The notes beneath the pieces are model-generated. The model did no database searches, was not told the DNA's origin, and worked only from the letters and a program-made list of their open reading frames with translations. Both the position numbers and the translations under genes were made by a program. A stretch of 55,243 bases of DNA from a virus. Below are positions 6,329 through 16,900 of this stretch, piece after piece. The number at the start of each line of letters is the position of its first letter. Position 1 is the stretch's first letter. The stretch is taken from positions 1-55,243 of the IMG/VR virus record IMGVR_UViG_3300032516_000034; one strand, written 5' to 3'.

Positions 6329-8578
6329 CTACCGCACAAACCGAAGAATGCTACTTGCAATATGGACTTCGCGTTCCAACCGTGCCGCTATCCGTCGGGC
6401 GATTCTCGCCACCCTTGACTCCAAATATGCCCGTTCCGATTCCAGCAACGGGAACTGGGCTAGAGCCTTGTTTAGCTCGTCGGGACTGTCCTTCTTCTCT
6501 TTGAATAGGCTTTCAACGCTACCCCATTCATCGTCATTGAACTTGCCACGAGATTTCTTCAACACGCCGAAGGCATCGTCAACGCTCCTCTCGGCCACAT
6601 CGGGTGGCGGGAGCATCCGCTTGCGGGCGTCTTGCAGCTCAGTACGGGCGGTTTTTTGTACAAATTCCTGCATGGCGTCAGTAGTAGCGGTATTCGTCGG
6701 CTCGTCGTCAAAACCCTCAATATCCAACTGGAATACTTCCTTGCCCTTGGACGAGAATACGGTCTTGCCCGTCTTCCCCTGTACTGGCGCACCACCCATA
6801 TCCTTGACAAACTTGGCAAACTGGCGGCCCGCCACTGCATCACCAAACAACGAGTCTACCGTTTGACCCTCGGGGGAATACGCCATATCCACGTCCATGA
6901 CCTTGTGGCTCGCATCAAATTTGCAACCCTTTATTCGACCGCTGAATCGACTCAGGATGTCCACCGTAGTCGAATACTTGTCCTCGTTCATCTCGGAGAC
7001 CTGACGGTGCATCGACTCTTTGTCCGAGTCATCAAAATCCTCGCTGTCAACCACCTTGTGAAGCTGCTGCTTTATAGAATCCAGAAGCTTTGCATCCTTC
7101 GGGTTGGCCTCCGCAGCCAGTCGCATCCTGCACGCGAGATTCATGGCCTTTGGAGAGCGGATGAACAAGTCCTGCACCTTATCCCGTCCAAAAAGTGCAA
7201 TATTGTCCGAAAGCCGAACGGATGACGCCAACGGATCAGCTTCCCAGTCTATGTCTGTTGAGTCATGTGTGCCGATAATATGAGCGATTTTCTCCGCGTT
7301 GTCTTTTCCGAAAATCTTTGAATATCTGTCCATTTCATCGCGAGCCAGTGTTTCTGACTGGGCCTTATGTGCGCCACCCTTGCTGATATCTGTTGCGGCA
7401 ACACCCACCGTATATCCAGCGTCATGGTTTGCCATGATTGTAGCAGCCATCAGCTTGTCCCTGCCTGTAACCTTAATGCCGCTCTTTTGCAGTTCGCCGA
7501 GCATTTGCGTTGAGTTCTGGGTATTGGATACCAGATGCCGCAGGCCATGATCGCCCAGCGAACGGCCCCTTGATTCGATTTCTTGATGCACCATGCGCTT
7601 GATGTCATCCTGCACATATTCGTCCAAGTCGGCCTGACTGACTCCCGAAAGGGAGCCATCTTTGATTCCTTCTTCAATACTCGACGCCACTGTGTCCACA
7701 TAGCTTTCAGCCATCGGACGGGAAATCGAAGACATAGACTTGGAATATTTCTTGATGATGTTGCGCCCGTTCCCTCTTAGGGATTTCGAGAAGTCGGATA
7801 TGTTATCCTTCGTCACCTCGTCCTTGCTGTCATCCTTGGCAACCTGCACCGATTCGTCTTCATACCGAGCGAGATTGTTATCCATGTTCTTTTTGTAGGT
7901 GGATGAATCAACTTTGTTGTAGTCGTTGAAACCCTTATGGGCAGCTTTGCCGCTTGCCATCGCGTCTAATACTTTTTGTTTCTCTTCGGGCTCCAGTTCG
8001 CCGTATTTCTTCTCAGAGCCATCTGGAAAACGCACGGTAACTCCGAACGTAAGCTGGTTCTTGTGGATCGTGTGGGTGTTCCATTCCTTTGCCTCGGCTT
8101 CTCCAACCTGTTGAACCAGCTTCTCTCCCACGCTTATCTGCGGGGCCTGTTTCTCCTTGCGCGGAGCTGGCCTCTGCTCTGGTTTTTCCTGCGGCTTCTG
8201 AGTCGGCTTCTCTTCGGGCTTCTTTTGCTTGGGCTCCACGCCTTCGGGCTCTTTCTCTGGTTGTGCTCTTGGCGGGCTCGGATCGTCTTCCTTCGTGGGC
8301 GTCTTCTGTGTCTCTTCGACTTTGTGTAGGGATTTATCGGCGTCAGGATGTTCCTTGAGATACTTCTTCATTGCGTCCTGAGTGGGCCAGACTTTTCCTT
8401 TGAGCATTCTTGCTACTATCCGTGCCTCACGCTGTTCTCCAGAATCTTCGTCAAAAAGCATGACGGTGCCTTCACCGATAGATTCAGAAGGATACACATC
8501 GTCTTCACTCTGTGCGTTACCGCCTAGAGCGTCCAGCGCAGCCTGCGCAATTTCTTCGATCTGCGCATCTGACAGCAT
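6329..8578 (-). CDS. HD-domain protein in the virion gene block
   Basis: 749 aa from ATG 8578; AAGGAA lies 12 nt upstream and the portal stop is 8 nt before. Residues ~85-150 are a Pro/Glu/Lys-rich linker. Residues ~330-470 carry an HD-type metal site: H344/H348 (DHGLRHL), H385-D386 (MANHDAGYT), H404, H438-D439 (IGTHDSTDID) and D458 (RLSDN). HD proteins are metal-dependent phosphohydrolases; the substrate cannot be told. The C-terminal ~250 residues have no family I know and end in a basic helix. Its place directly after the portal gene suggests it is packaged or assembles with the head. Confidence 0.7.
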   Translation of the reverse strand: MLSDAQIEEIAQAALDALGGNAQSEDDVYPSESIGEGTVMLFDEDSGEQREARIVARMLKGKVWPTQDAMKKYLKEHPDADKSLHKVEETQKTPTKEDDPSPPRAQPEKEPEGVEPKQKKPEEKPTQKPQEKPEQRPAPRKEKQAPQISVGEKLVQQVGEAEAKEWNTHTIHKNQLTFGVTVRFPDGSEKKYGELEPEEKQKVLDAMASGKAAHKGFNDYNKVDSSTYKKNMDNNLARYEDESVQVAKDDSKDEVTKDNISDFSKSLRGNGRNIIKKYSKSMSSISRPMAESYVDTVASSIEEGIKDGSLSGVSQADLDEYVQDDIKRMVHQEIESRGRSLGDHGLRHLVSNTQNSTQMLGELQKSGIKVTGRDKLMAATIMANHDAGYTVGVAATDISKGGAHKAQSETLARDEMDRYSKIFGKDNAEKIAHIIGTHDSTDIDWEADPLASSVRLSDNIALFGRDKVQDLFIRSPKAMNLACRMRLAAEANPKDAKLLDSIKQQLHKVVDSEDFDDSDKESMHRQVSEMNEDKYSTTVDILSRFSGRIKGCKFDASHKVMDVDMAYSPEGQTVDSLFGDAVAGRQFAKFVKDMGGAPVQGKTGKTVFSSKGKEVFQLDIEGFDDEPTNTATTDAMQEFVQKTARTELQDARKRMLPPPDVAERSVDDAFGVLKKSRGKFNDDEWGSVESLFKEKKDSPDELNKALAQFPLLESERAYLESRVARIARRIAARLEREVHIASSILRFVR

Positions 8579-8585
8579 TCCCGAT

Positions 8586-11500
8586 CTATTCCTTACTCTC
8601 AAGTTCGGACACCTTTTCCACGATCTGCTCCACATCGTTCTCGTCCGCTTCAGGCGGTAGGCTCTCTGCTATTGCCTCGGCGAGCTGGTCTGTCTTGCCC
8701 TTGGGCTCGCCATCAGCCTCCTCTGCTTTATCGCCAACGGGTGGAACAGGGGAGCCCTCTGATTCGCCCGTCGGGGCAGTGCCCGGTTCGCCTTCCAAAT
8801 CTGTAAAACCCTGCTGAAAGCCACCGCCCCCGCCACCCATGCCGCCAGCCTGATCTTGTTGTTGCGGTTTCATCTTGACGCCCAGATACCGAGCCACGCG
8901 CTCGACGATGTCAGTCGCATCGACGAGCTTGCGGCCAACTTCCGCGTTGACTTCTTCCGACATACGGTTAGATGTGGCATCCTTCACCGTGAACAACTGA
9001 TTCCGCAACTTGTTATTGATTTCGTCCACGTTCAAATTGAACAGCTCGTACAGTATGTCAACAGGCAAGCTGCCCTTCTGATACAACTGGAATAGCGAAT
9101 CAAACACTTCCGCATTATCCCTGATCGTTAGACGGTTGAATCCAACCTGCGGGTAGATGTATTTCCTGATACCGTTCTTGCCCTCTTCATACCAACCGTG
9201 CGCCTCGCAAATAGGGATGAACAGTTTCTTCTCGATGAAGTTTTTGAGAATCTCTCTGCTCATCAGGAACATGGTATTCAGAATTTCAACCGTTACCTTG
9301 CCACCCGTGAATGTTCCCTCTCCCGTAAGAAGCTCGCGAGTCACACCAAGAGCGGCAAACACCTGATTCTCAATCCGCTCATACTCGCGGTCAAGATCAA
9401 TCAACCTGTCGGTTGTGCCAATCTGCTCCCAGTTGATTTCATAGTTGGTGATGACGGAATACTCGGGATCGAGATACGACAAATCAACCTGTGTTCTGAG
9501 AGCATCCACCTCTTCGGGCATAAGTCCGGGAGCCGAAATCAAATTCTTCGGCGTCATGTTGCGGCTCGCCAGCGAGAGCTGACAGTATTTGTAATGCTCT
9601 TTCTGAAGCATCGGCACCAACACGCGCTCCAATACAGATACGCCCAAGTCCATATACGGACTTCGACGACGAGCAAAATGATGCACAAAACTGCCCGTTG
9701 TCGGATCGGTGTCCATAACAATACAGCCCTCGGTGCGCACCATTTCAACCAGCTCCTGTGGCAGATTCTCCAGAATTTTCTGTTCCAGATCGGCCCGTGC
9801 GCAAGTATTGCCTTCCATCGCCGATGTAGCCGACATCCCAGCAACAATTGTCGCGCCATCTCGGATCATCTTAACGAGCCGCTCGGGGCGATATTCGACA
9901 CGCTTGTTGTCGCTGAACGGATACTGGAATATGTAAACCTCTTCGGGAGGAAGCATAACAGCGCGGCTCCACATCTTCTTTTCGTCGGACCATTCGAGAA
10001 AAACGTAACAGTTGTGTGTGCGAATTTCGTTTGTGCAATATGTGTGCTCCCCGTCTACCTCAAAATTGTAAACATACCCATCGTGGTATTTTCTTCCGAT
10101 GTTGTTCACCTTAAAATAGAATTTACCATCTTTGATTTCGTATGTGAATGTACGATGTTCGCTCGAAGAACCATCAATTTCAATTTCTTTTACACACCCC
10201 TCGGTTAAAGCGCGAATATGATCGGGTTCTGAAACTTTAAGATAGTATATTTCCGAATTGGCTGTTCCGCCCCGTGGCATCTCTATGTCACGCTGTTTTG
10301 ACTTGCCAAAGCAGAACGGAATTCCGCATCTTATTCCCAACTGGAATAGTTGGTGCATTAGCGAATCATTTGTATTTGTAATTCCTGCCACGGCCTCTCT
10401 ATCAGTTTTGGATATGAATCCATCGCTATCAATCATACCTCGCAGCAACCATATTTGCTTACTGGGGGGAAGTTCCATTACCCACTTGGGAATTCGCTTG
10501 CTCTTACAGTCGTATCCAAAATGGTGTGCCCACCACGAACAAAAGATCGGATCATTCACCAGAACATGGAACAGATCATCATTGCATATTCCCCCAATCC
10601 CCTTTTCAAATCCATCGCAGCCGAATACAGACTCCATTACGGAACACAACCTATTAACCTGTGGCGTATCTCTAGCAATACAAATATCAAATGTGGAATA
10701 CTGATAAGATGTTGGCCTCTTATTGTTCCAAATCCATCCATCACCCATCCAATATCCCAGCAAATACATGAATTCGTCATCCACGCAAACAGATACCATG
10801 TCACTATCAAATGTTTTGTTGAATACTCGACCATAAAAATCAGGAGCGTTCTTTTTCTCAGAAACGGGGAACCAACGGATTGAACTGCCGTGATGGCCCC
10901 CGCGTCCTCTTTCTGTGCGGATGACCCCCCTCTTTCTGAGTGAATACGCAACATTCCTCATTCTTACAATATTGTCAGTGCCGAGAATCTTTGAAACGCT
11001 CTCGCATGTCATATCCACCGGTTCGACTAAAGAAGACATCCACGCAATAAGCTTATCTTTTATTTCATTGGTGGTATCAGAACCACCAGTTGGGGTTTTA
11101 TGAGATACGAATACCTGAATTCCATTATTAAGATTCTTGACCTCAACAGAATCATACCTATTAGACAAGATACCTAAGATTTCGGAACGAATATCATATT
11201 CTTCAATATCCTTAACCTCTGTCGAAAATGCGATTCCTATGTAATCATCGTTCCTTATTTCTTTGGCGGGAACCATTTTTTCTTGCCCGTTTCTCAGTAT
11301 GAAAACAGGATGTTCCGATGTCGGTGTGAATTCAATAGCTGGAAGTCTTGCGATATCCAAGTCAATGAGCCATTCCGAAACATGCCTGCGAGAAATAGCA
11401 TTAACTCGGCCATACTGTCCAGATGCAGTTAAAACCCTGTCATTCTCTCGTATCTGACAAATAGGCATCATTCCTTGTTCTGTGTGGACCAGATGGCCTG

Positions 11501-13304
11501 CGGGGAAGCAATTTCCGATCATATTATATTCCCACAGAATATCTTGGCACAGATCAAATGCGTTGATCGCGTCCAACTGATAAGTGAAGAATTCCTGTAT
11601 TTCCTTCTGTAATGCCCTTTTGGCCTTCGGCATCTTTGGCATATTAAGCGTTATCTTGCTCATCGGCAGATCGGTGAGAAGCTCAAGAGCACGACCAATA
11701 TAAGCATCACTTCGACAATTATGCGTAACCATTCCATTACACATGTACGACTTTTCGTCGCCCTCGGCATCCAGTTCAAGATTGTAAACGATATCGTCTT
11801 TTTCCATGTACGATATTTTGTCTATCTTGAATGCTGCATATCCGTTGATAAAAAATGCACAATGCTTGTCACCGTCTGAACCAGAATCAGACCACTTAGT
11901 AGACCCAGTGATTAAAGAATCGGCACTCCAAGAAGGTATTGTTATGTGCCATATTGGATTGTCGCTCCACTTATCATTCTTTCTTTCATACTTAGCAATA
12001 CGACACATCACCCCTGCTGAAATGGCAAGCAATTGAACTTGCGATGCTAAATCATTTGATGCTGTCGCTATTAGGAGTTTGCCCTTATTGCTTCCATTAA
12101 GATACTGATGCCCGTCGCCTTCAGCATATGCGAGCAAAAAGGATTTCTTTGCCTCTATAGTTGAGTCAAGCAAATCCTTGGATAGTTTTTTCTCTGCACT
12201 GTATGAACCAACATGTAAATGACAAAATTCACCCACATTCCTACCACTCACAAGTATCTCAATGTGGTTTTCTCTCCTGCGAACAATGCTCCCGTTCACA
12301 CCGAATACAGATGACGATAGTTCAAGAATTTTCTTACCAACACTGTTTTCTTCGTCCTTGTGCAATGTAAAGGAAACACCAATAGGAACCTTTGTCTTTT
12401 CTTGATGCCATTTCCATCCATTAACCTTAACATCTCCATCATCACTTGTGGTATTAACACACCTCATACCCCAAACAATAGAGCCTTCGGATGCGTAATA
12501 TCCAAGAAATGAGGTTTGCTCACAAGTCATCTGGCTGAATTTTACAGGCTTATATGGAGCCATTAAAACATAATCACCAACTTCTATTCTGTCAGCATTT
12601 ACCCATTCAGGTGAAAAATCCATCTGATCTCTGTAATGACCCTCATCCTTTTTTACCTGTGATTTTTTCAATATGTAAAAAGGATGTTCGTGTGTCACCA
12701 ATGCGGTATTTTGCAAACACCATGCACTAATCTCCACTGCCTTGGAGTCCTTACATTGTCTCTCGATTTTTTCAGCGACACGACGAACACTACCTACACC
12801 CGTTATCACCTCATCACCAACCTGAACATCTTTAATGGATTTCAATGTTCCATCGGACATTAGAACCTGTCCTAAGTGGTTATCATCCAAGTAGTAGCAA
12901 AAATACCTGTACCAGCTATATTTTTCAGCAAGCGTTACTGGCCAATACAGCAAGCCACCGTTCTGCTGATTCATCATCAAAAAATATGTCGGCACATCGT
13001 ATGCACCCGTGCGGTCGCCAAGGCCGAATGCGTAGGAACTTCGGTAGGTATCCAGCTTATAGCCCGACGAATACGGTGCGCTCATGTGAACAAAGTCGAT
13101 CATCATGCCTGCTTGCCGTTCGCGTCCGCCGCCTTCGCCAAAACCGCCAGCTCCCGTTGCTATCCTCTTCGCTATTCTGGCCTTCACTGGATCATACTTG
13201 CCCACGATTGCCCTTGGACGCTTCATACCCGCCACAACATCGGTGGACACAGCATCCTGCGTTGAAGCGACTATCGGATTTCTCACTATTTTTTGCTTTG
13301 CCAT
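8586..13304 (-). CDS. Portal protein precursor with two inteins
   Basis: 1572 aa; ATG 13304 after GAGGATGTGAT. The mature portal would be about 678 aa (residues 1-135, 530-598 and 1099-1572). Joined exteins give WYRYF-CRSDAYIGRALELLTD and WEYNMIGN-CYVFLEW, which fit the dodecameric portals of large tailed phages. The C terminus is Gly-rich and then acidic. The two intervening segments each carry HINT blocks and LAGLIDADG endonuclease motifs (see separate entries). The portal forms the DNA entry channel and motor platform. It lies in one operon after the coiled-coil gene (13306-13872, ends overlapping) and before the HD protein. Confidence 0.88.
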   Translation of the reverse strand: MAKQKIVRNPIVASTQDAVSTDVVAGMKRPRAIVGKYDPVKARIAKRIATGAGGFGEGGGRERQAGMMIDFVHMSAPYSSGYKLDTYRSSYAFGLGDRTGAYDVPTYFLMMNQQNGGLLYWPVTLAEKYSWYRYFCYYLDDNHLGQVLMSDGTLKSIKDVQVGDEVITGVGSVRRVAEKIERQCKDSKAVEISAWCLQNTALVTHEHPFYILKKSQVKKDEGHYRDQMDFSPEWVNADRIEVGDYVLMAPYKPVKFSQMTCEQTSFLGYYASEGSIVWGMRCVNTTSDDGDVKVNGWKWHQEKTKVPIGVSFTLHKDEENSVGKKILELSSSVFGVNGSIVRRRENHIEILVSGRNVGEFCHLHVGSYSAEKKLSKDLLDSTIEAKKSFLLAYAEGDGHQYLNGSNKGKLLIATASNDLASQVQLLAISAGVMCRIAKYERKNDKWSDNPIWHITIPSWSADSLITGSTKWSDSGSDGDKHCAFFINGYAAFKIDKISYMEKDDIVYNLELDAEGDEKSYMCNGMVTHNCRSDAYIGRALELLTDLPMSKITLNMPKMPKAKRALQKEIQEFFTYQLDAINAFDLCQDILWEYNMIGNCFPAGHLVHTEQGMMPICQIRENDRVLTASGQYGRVNAISRRHVSEWLIDLDIARLPAIEFTPTSEHPVFILRNGQEKMVPAKEIRNDDYIGIAFSTEVKDIEEYDIRSEILGILSNRYDSVEVKNLNNGIQVFVSHKTPTGGSDTTNEIKDKLIAWMSSLVEPVDMTCESVSKILGTDNIVRMRNVAYSLRKRGVIRTERGRGGHHGSSIRWFPVSEKKNAPDFYGRVFNKTFDSDMVSVCVDDEFMYLLGYWMGDGWIWNNKRPTSYQYSTFDICIARDTPQVNRLCSVMESVFGCDGFEKGIGGICNDDLFHVLVNDPIFCSWWAHHFGYDCKSKRIPKWVMELPPSKQIWLLRGMIDSDGFISKTDREAVAGITNTNDSLMHQLFQLGIRCGIPFCFGKSKQRDIEMPRGGTANSEIYYLKVSEPDHIRALTEGCVKEIEIDGSSSEHRTFTYEIKDGKFYFKVNNIGRKYHDGYVYNFEVDGEHTYCTNEIRTHNCYVFLEWSDEKKMWSRAVMLPPEEVYIFQYPFSDNKRVEYRPERLVKMIRDGATIVAGMSATSAMEGNTCARADLEQKILENLPQELVEMVRTEGCIVMDTDPTTGSFVHHFARRRSPYMDLGVSVLERVLVPMLQKEHYKYCQLSLASRNMTPKNLISAPGLMPEEVDALRTQVDLSYLDPEYSVITNYEINWEQIGTTDRLIDLDREYERIENQVFAALGVTRELLTGEGTFTGGKVTVEILNTMFLMSREILKNFIEKKLFIPICEAHGWYEEGKNGIRKYIYPQVGFNRLTIRDNAEVFDSLFQLYQKGSLPVDILYELFNLNVDEINNKLRNQLFTVKDATSNRMSEEVNAEVGRKLVDATDIVERVARYLGVKMKPQQQDQAGGMGGGGGGFQQGFTDLEGEPGTAPTGESEGSPVPPVGDKAEEADGEPKGKTDQLAEAIAESLPPEADENDVEQIVEKVSELESKE
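10011..11510 (-). other. Intein 2 of the portal (500 aa, LAGLIDADG)
   Basis: Residues 599-1098 of the precursor. It starts at Cys (CFPAGHLVHTEQGMMPI, a standard block A) and ends THN before a Cys. Block B is TPTSEHPVFIL. Endonuclease motifs are YLLGYWMGDGWIW and WLLRGMIDSDGFI. Block F is VYNFEVDGEHTYCTNEI. All splice residues are present (Cys1, block-B His, terminal His-Asn, +1 Cys), so it should splice; the two Asp-bearing helices suggest a working homing endonuclease. Confidence 0.88.
11718..12899 (-). other. Intein 1 of the portal (394 aa, LAGLIDADG)
   Basis: Residues 136-529. I place the start at Cys136 (FCYYLDDN) because joining WYRYF to CRSDAYIGR makes a sensible portal sequence. Block A (QVLMSDGTLKSI) is then about 4 residues further from the Cys than usual. 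Block B is ALVTHEHPFYIL. Endonuclease motifs are FLGYYASEGSI and FLLAYAEGDGHQY. The end is CNGMVTHN followed by Cys. Block F (VYNLELDAEGDEKSYMCNG) lacks the usual His before Y-x-x-NG. Confidence 0.82.
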
Positions 13305-13305
13305 A

Positions 13306-13872
13306 TCACATCCTCGAAATTCTGTTATCTGTCAATCCGCGCTCCACAGCCGCCAGCAAACTGCGAACTCTGACCACTTTTCTTCTGCTGAACATGTCTG
13401 TGCCTAGTATGGCTTCGTTTTCTCCCAGCACCTGCCATGCTTTCCTTATATTCACCAGCACGCAATCCAACGACTGATTCACTTCCTTAGCCGCCCTGTG
13501 TCTGGCATTATCCCTGTCATCCTGAGCCACCTTTTCATGCTGGCGAGTCTGCGCCTCGGAAATCTTCTTGGCCTTCTTTATCTTCTGGTCAACTTCCGCA
13601 GGTTGCGTCTGTATCTCCGAGCTATTTGCCGCCTGTTCTGCTTCGTATGCCACCTTGGCTAATTCCAAGGCCCGCAATAGGGGATGACCCGGTGGCAATC
13701 CTGTCAAATCTCCCCCAAGTAGTGCCTTTTGTTTCTCTACTTCCGCCTTGAGAGGATGCCCATCTGGCAATGTCGTCTCAAGCTTCTTGGCTGCTTCCCG
13801 TGCCAATGATTCTTCGGCGGCCCTTACTCTGCCAAGCAGATTGCCTTTTACCACCTTCTTGTTGTCAGTCAT
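13306..13872 (-). CDS. Coiled-coil protein preceding the portal
   Basis: 188 aa, ATG 13872 with AAGGAGAACGAG. Mostly charged helices, with two DGHPLKAE / PGHPLLRA repeats at residues ~35-70 and a Gln/Lys/Glu-rich coiled coil at ~80-130. No family recognised. It is the first gene after a family A motif and a 5' leader hairpin. Its stop overlaps the portal start region, so translation is probably coupled. A head-assembly role is inferred from position. Confidence 0.65.
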   Translation of the reverse strand: MTDNKKVVKGNLLGRVRAAEESLAREAAKKLETTLPDGHPLKAEVEKQKALLGGDLTGLPPGHPLLRALELAKVAYEAEQAANSSEIQTQPAEVDQKIKKAKKISEAQTRQHEKVAQDDRDNARHRAAKEVNQSLDCVLVNIRKAWQVLGENEAILGTDMFSRRKVVRVRSLLAAVERGLTDNRISRM

Positions 13873-13885
13873 CTCGTTCTCCTTA

Positions 13886-13910
13886 TTTCATATTTTCGGC
13901 AACAATGCCG
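13886..13910 (-). promoter_or_regulatory. 5'-leader hairpin followed by AAAATAT
   Basis: Minus strand CGGCA-TTGT-TGCCG, then AAAATATGAAATAAGGAG. The same layout (GC hairpin, GAAAATAT, ribosome binding site) precedes the genes starting at 17749 and 22482. It could protect the mRNA 5' end or tune translation. Confidence 0.45.
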
Positions 13911-13945
13911 CACCTTGAAGCAGATTGTCATCGTTCACTATGAGT

Positions 13946-13967
13946 GCAAAATATCAAAAAATTGTGA
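13946..13967 (-). promoter_or_regulatory. Family A motif, putative late promoter
   Basis: Minus strand TCACAATTTTTTGATATTTT, then GCACTCATAGTGAAC. It begins 8 nt after the terminase stop and lies 95 nt upstream of ATG 13872. The extra ~30 nt compared with the other copies is taken up by the leader hairpin. It would drive the coiled-coil and portal genes independently of terminase. Confidence 0.65.
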
Positions 13968-13974
13968 GCTTGGG

Positions 13975-16900
13975 TTATATTCCCGTTGTTAACCGCCGTG
14001 CCAGCATCCCCGGTATACTCACACCGCTCTGGGTGCGCCGCCTGAAGCCATCCAGCCCACGGGGATGCTCTCCATGCTTTTTCAGTTTATTCAGCCGATA
14101 TGTAGCTGCTGTTTCCTGCCGTGGCATACCATCAGGCGTAAACATTCTTGCCGAAACACCCATAGAACCTCCAGCCCCCGTCGCAACAGCATAGGGCCGT
14201 TCGCTCTGATTCTTATGGCACAACCAGACCGCTCTTATCACAGCCTCACAGATATCATCGTGCGCCCCACGTCGATTCGGTGCCCGCACATCAATTTTAT
14301 TCTTCGCTTTTTTCTCGGCCTCCAGCGTAAGAAGTTCTGGAATAAGAACAGGGTGATTCGGAAATTCAAGCAGTTTCTCAGAATAGAGCGTTTTGGCAAG
14401 CTGATAAACATCGCTGTTCAGCGTGTCAGTGAACTGCTCCATCTCAAACTGTTTCAGACGTTGCGACTTCAGAATCTCAGCGAGCGCATAGCCATTATGT
14501 TGATCGAAAATCCCCGCCTTGATTCCGAACCACTGACATAACTCCTTTATCTCTTCAACTATTTCTGCAATGGAAAGCAGTTCTCTCGTCGCGTATTTCC
14601 TGCATCCCGTGTACAAGCCATTTTCAAATTCCCACACATCGGACGACGCCGAAAACCAGACATTCGCATAATCAACCACTATTCTTTGGTTTTGCTTGTT
14701 TTTGTGTACGATACCGATTGCGGTGCCGTCATTTTTGAATCCCAAGTCTATGCCCATGTAATACGAAACATCGTATATGCCGCGAAGCTTTATCGGCTCC
14801 TGAGTGACACACTTTCGGAACTCGGTTTCGTCATCAATCCATGCGGTGATGGTGTCGGAGAACTCGCCGCCGTATTCACACATGAAACCAACCCTGTCTC
14901 TGCGACGGGCCGCAGCCAAGATTTCCGTCGGGATTGTCGGGTTCATCATAGCTGAATACATTTTGAACATCAGCGTGAAATCTTTTTCTTGGAAAGACTG
15001 CTGGAACCTCTCGTAAAACGCACCATACTTCGCGTAAGGCGACGATATGCAGACAACCTTTCCATCACGCCTGAATGAAGCGATTGACGGCGTAAGAGCC
15101 TTATATACTTCCGAACCGCTGAACCTGCCGTTGTTGTCTATGAAATGGGCCATCTCATCCATGATTACTACGATGGCATTTCTTCCGCGCAAGCTGTTGG
15201 ATGCGCATCCACCAGCCATCAGTGTAATATTCGCTTTCGGTTTACCGTAGAGTTTCAGATCGGCATCCGACTGCAAATCGAAATATGTCATTGTGGAATG
15301 TAAACACCGTTCCTTTATGAACGGACACTGCCTAGCCATGTTGTGAATCATGTCGAAAAGGCCACCAGCCTGATCGTCTGCTGGGGCAACATTCATAATG
15401 TAAATCGGAGTATTGGCAGGAAAGCCGTAATACTTCGACGGATCGCCCCGCTTGAGCAGTTTATACAGCTCGTAGTTGGAAATGAATGAAGCCTCTGACG
15501 AATTGTGAGAAAGAATGTCTCCGCCAATAATATGAGTACCAGATACGCATAAATCAACCGTTTTTCTCAGTCCGACAGGGCTCACTGATTCTACTTTGTC
15601 CCATCGAACATCAGATGTCGCCATATCCATCAAGAACTTATCCCCGGTATTGATTCCGTATTGCAGAACCTTTCTCCTACTTGGGGAATACTGCATATGC
15701 AGTCTTTCATTGTTCCCTACACCGTGTTTTCCCATAACATCGGCACATGACAACCCGCCGTCAGTCATTGCCGCCCTAACACGATTCCAAATCCCCCTTG
15801 GAGCAGAATCAAATTCGCTCTTGGATTCCACTCGCAATCTCGCCATATTCACGACCTTAGATACGGCATCTTCTTTTGCGAAGATTCCTATCTCTTTCGC
15901 AAATATCTCAATACTGTCCCTCATTACGATGTCCAAGCCCCAAGAATCAAACACCTTTCCTTTGCACTTTGTTTTTCTGAAACGAACAACAGAGTGGACG
16001 CCGAATTTCAACAAGAGATGTCGAACACCATCAATCATCTTCTTTGATGACGAAGCGTAGCCTATAGATGACTTGGGCACTCCCTTGTGCCCCTCCTGTA
16101 CTCGGCCCGCAACGGTAGCCCACCCATCGCAAGCAAAAAGCCTAGACAGAAAGATTGCGGTCTCTTCCTTAGACGCTTTGAATATACAATCTGGTACTTC
16201 CTTATCTATGGATTTTTTCCCAATACACCCCGCGCCTCTTAGCCACTCCATAACAGCATTTTTTTGACTCCCATCTTGCTTGAATCTACCCGATGCCTTT
16301 AACACATTGTAACCATAATGAAATGAGGTCTTTCCTAGAGGTTTAACCTTGCACATCGGAAATTCTTGTTGAATCAAATGAGTAAAGTCTGCAAGTTTAG
16401 TCGGACAAGCGATTGTCATAGTCGGACGTTCTGTCGTGCCGCCATCACCTTGAAAATAGCCCAGTAATGCCGCCCTGCCCAGACCAATGCCCCCTCTCCC
16501 AAAGAGGCCAACATTATTTGAGATAGCTACCCTGTCTCCCTTTTTCAATTCAGAAAGACTCACAAAACTAGGTTTTTCTTCCCCATCCTTCCACACAAGA
16601 TATGGATGGTTTCCCGATGATATTTCAAATAACCCCCTCTTCGTCTCTAATTCAAAACATCCAACATCTCCATTGTCCCATATTTCAAAATCATGCGTAA
16701 CTTTGCTTTTCAGGGTTTCAGGATCATAGGTTAATATTCCGATATTAGCACAACGATGTTTTCTTTCAAGCAGGTCGCCAAATGTTATAGAGCCCTCCGT
16801 TGTAGCGATACGATCTTCCATAGCCCGACATTTCCCGCCACGCCTGCCAATAGGCATTACCAGCTCTTGAAATATTTTTCCTTCTGTCGTATCGGTATTA

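Noticed and set aside
9198-10208. Plus-strand ORF of 336 codons opposite the portal
   Set aside because: Crosses the intein/extein junction of a well-supported minus-strand gene and has no recognisable protein features.
11718-12899. Intein 1 as a class 3 intein without a nucleophile at position 1
   Set aside because: Block F has Asn, not the Cys expected at the class 3 position, and a Cys (136) stands at a junction that rejoins the portal sensibly.
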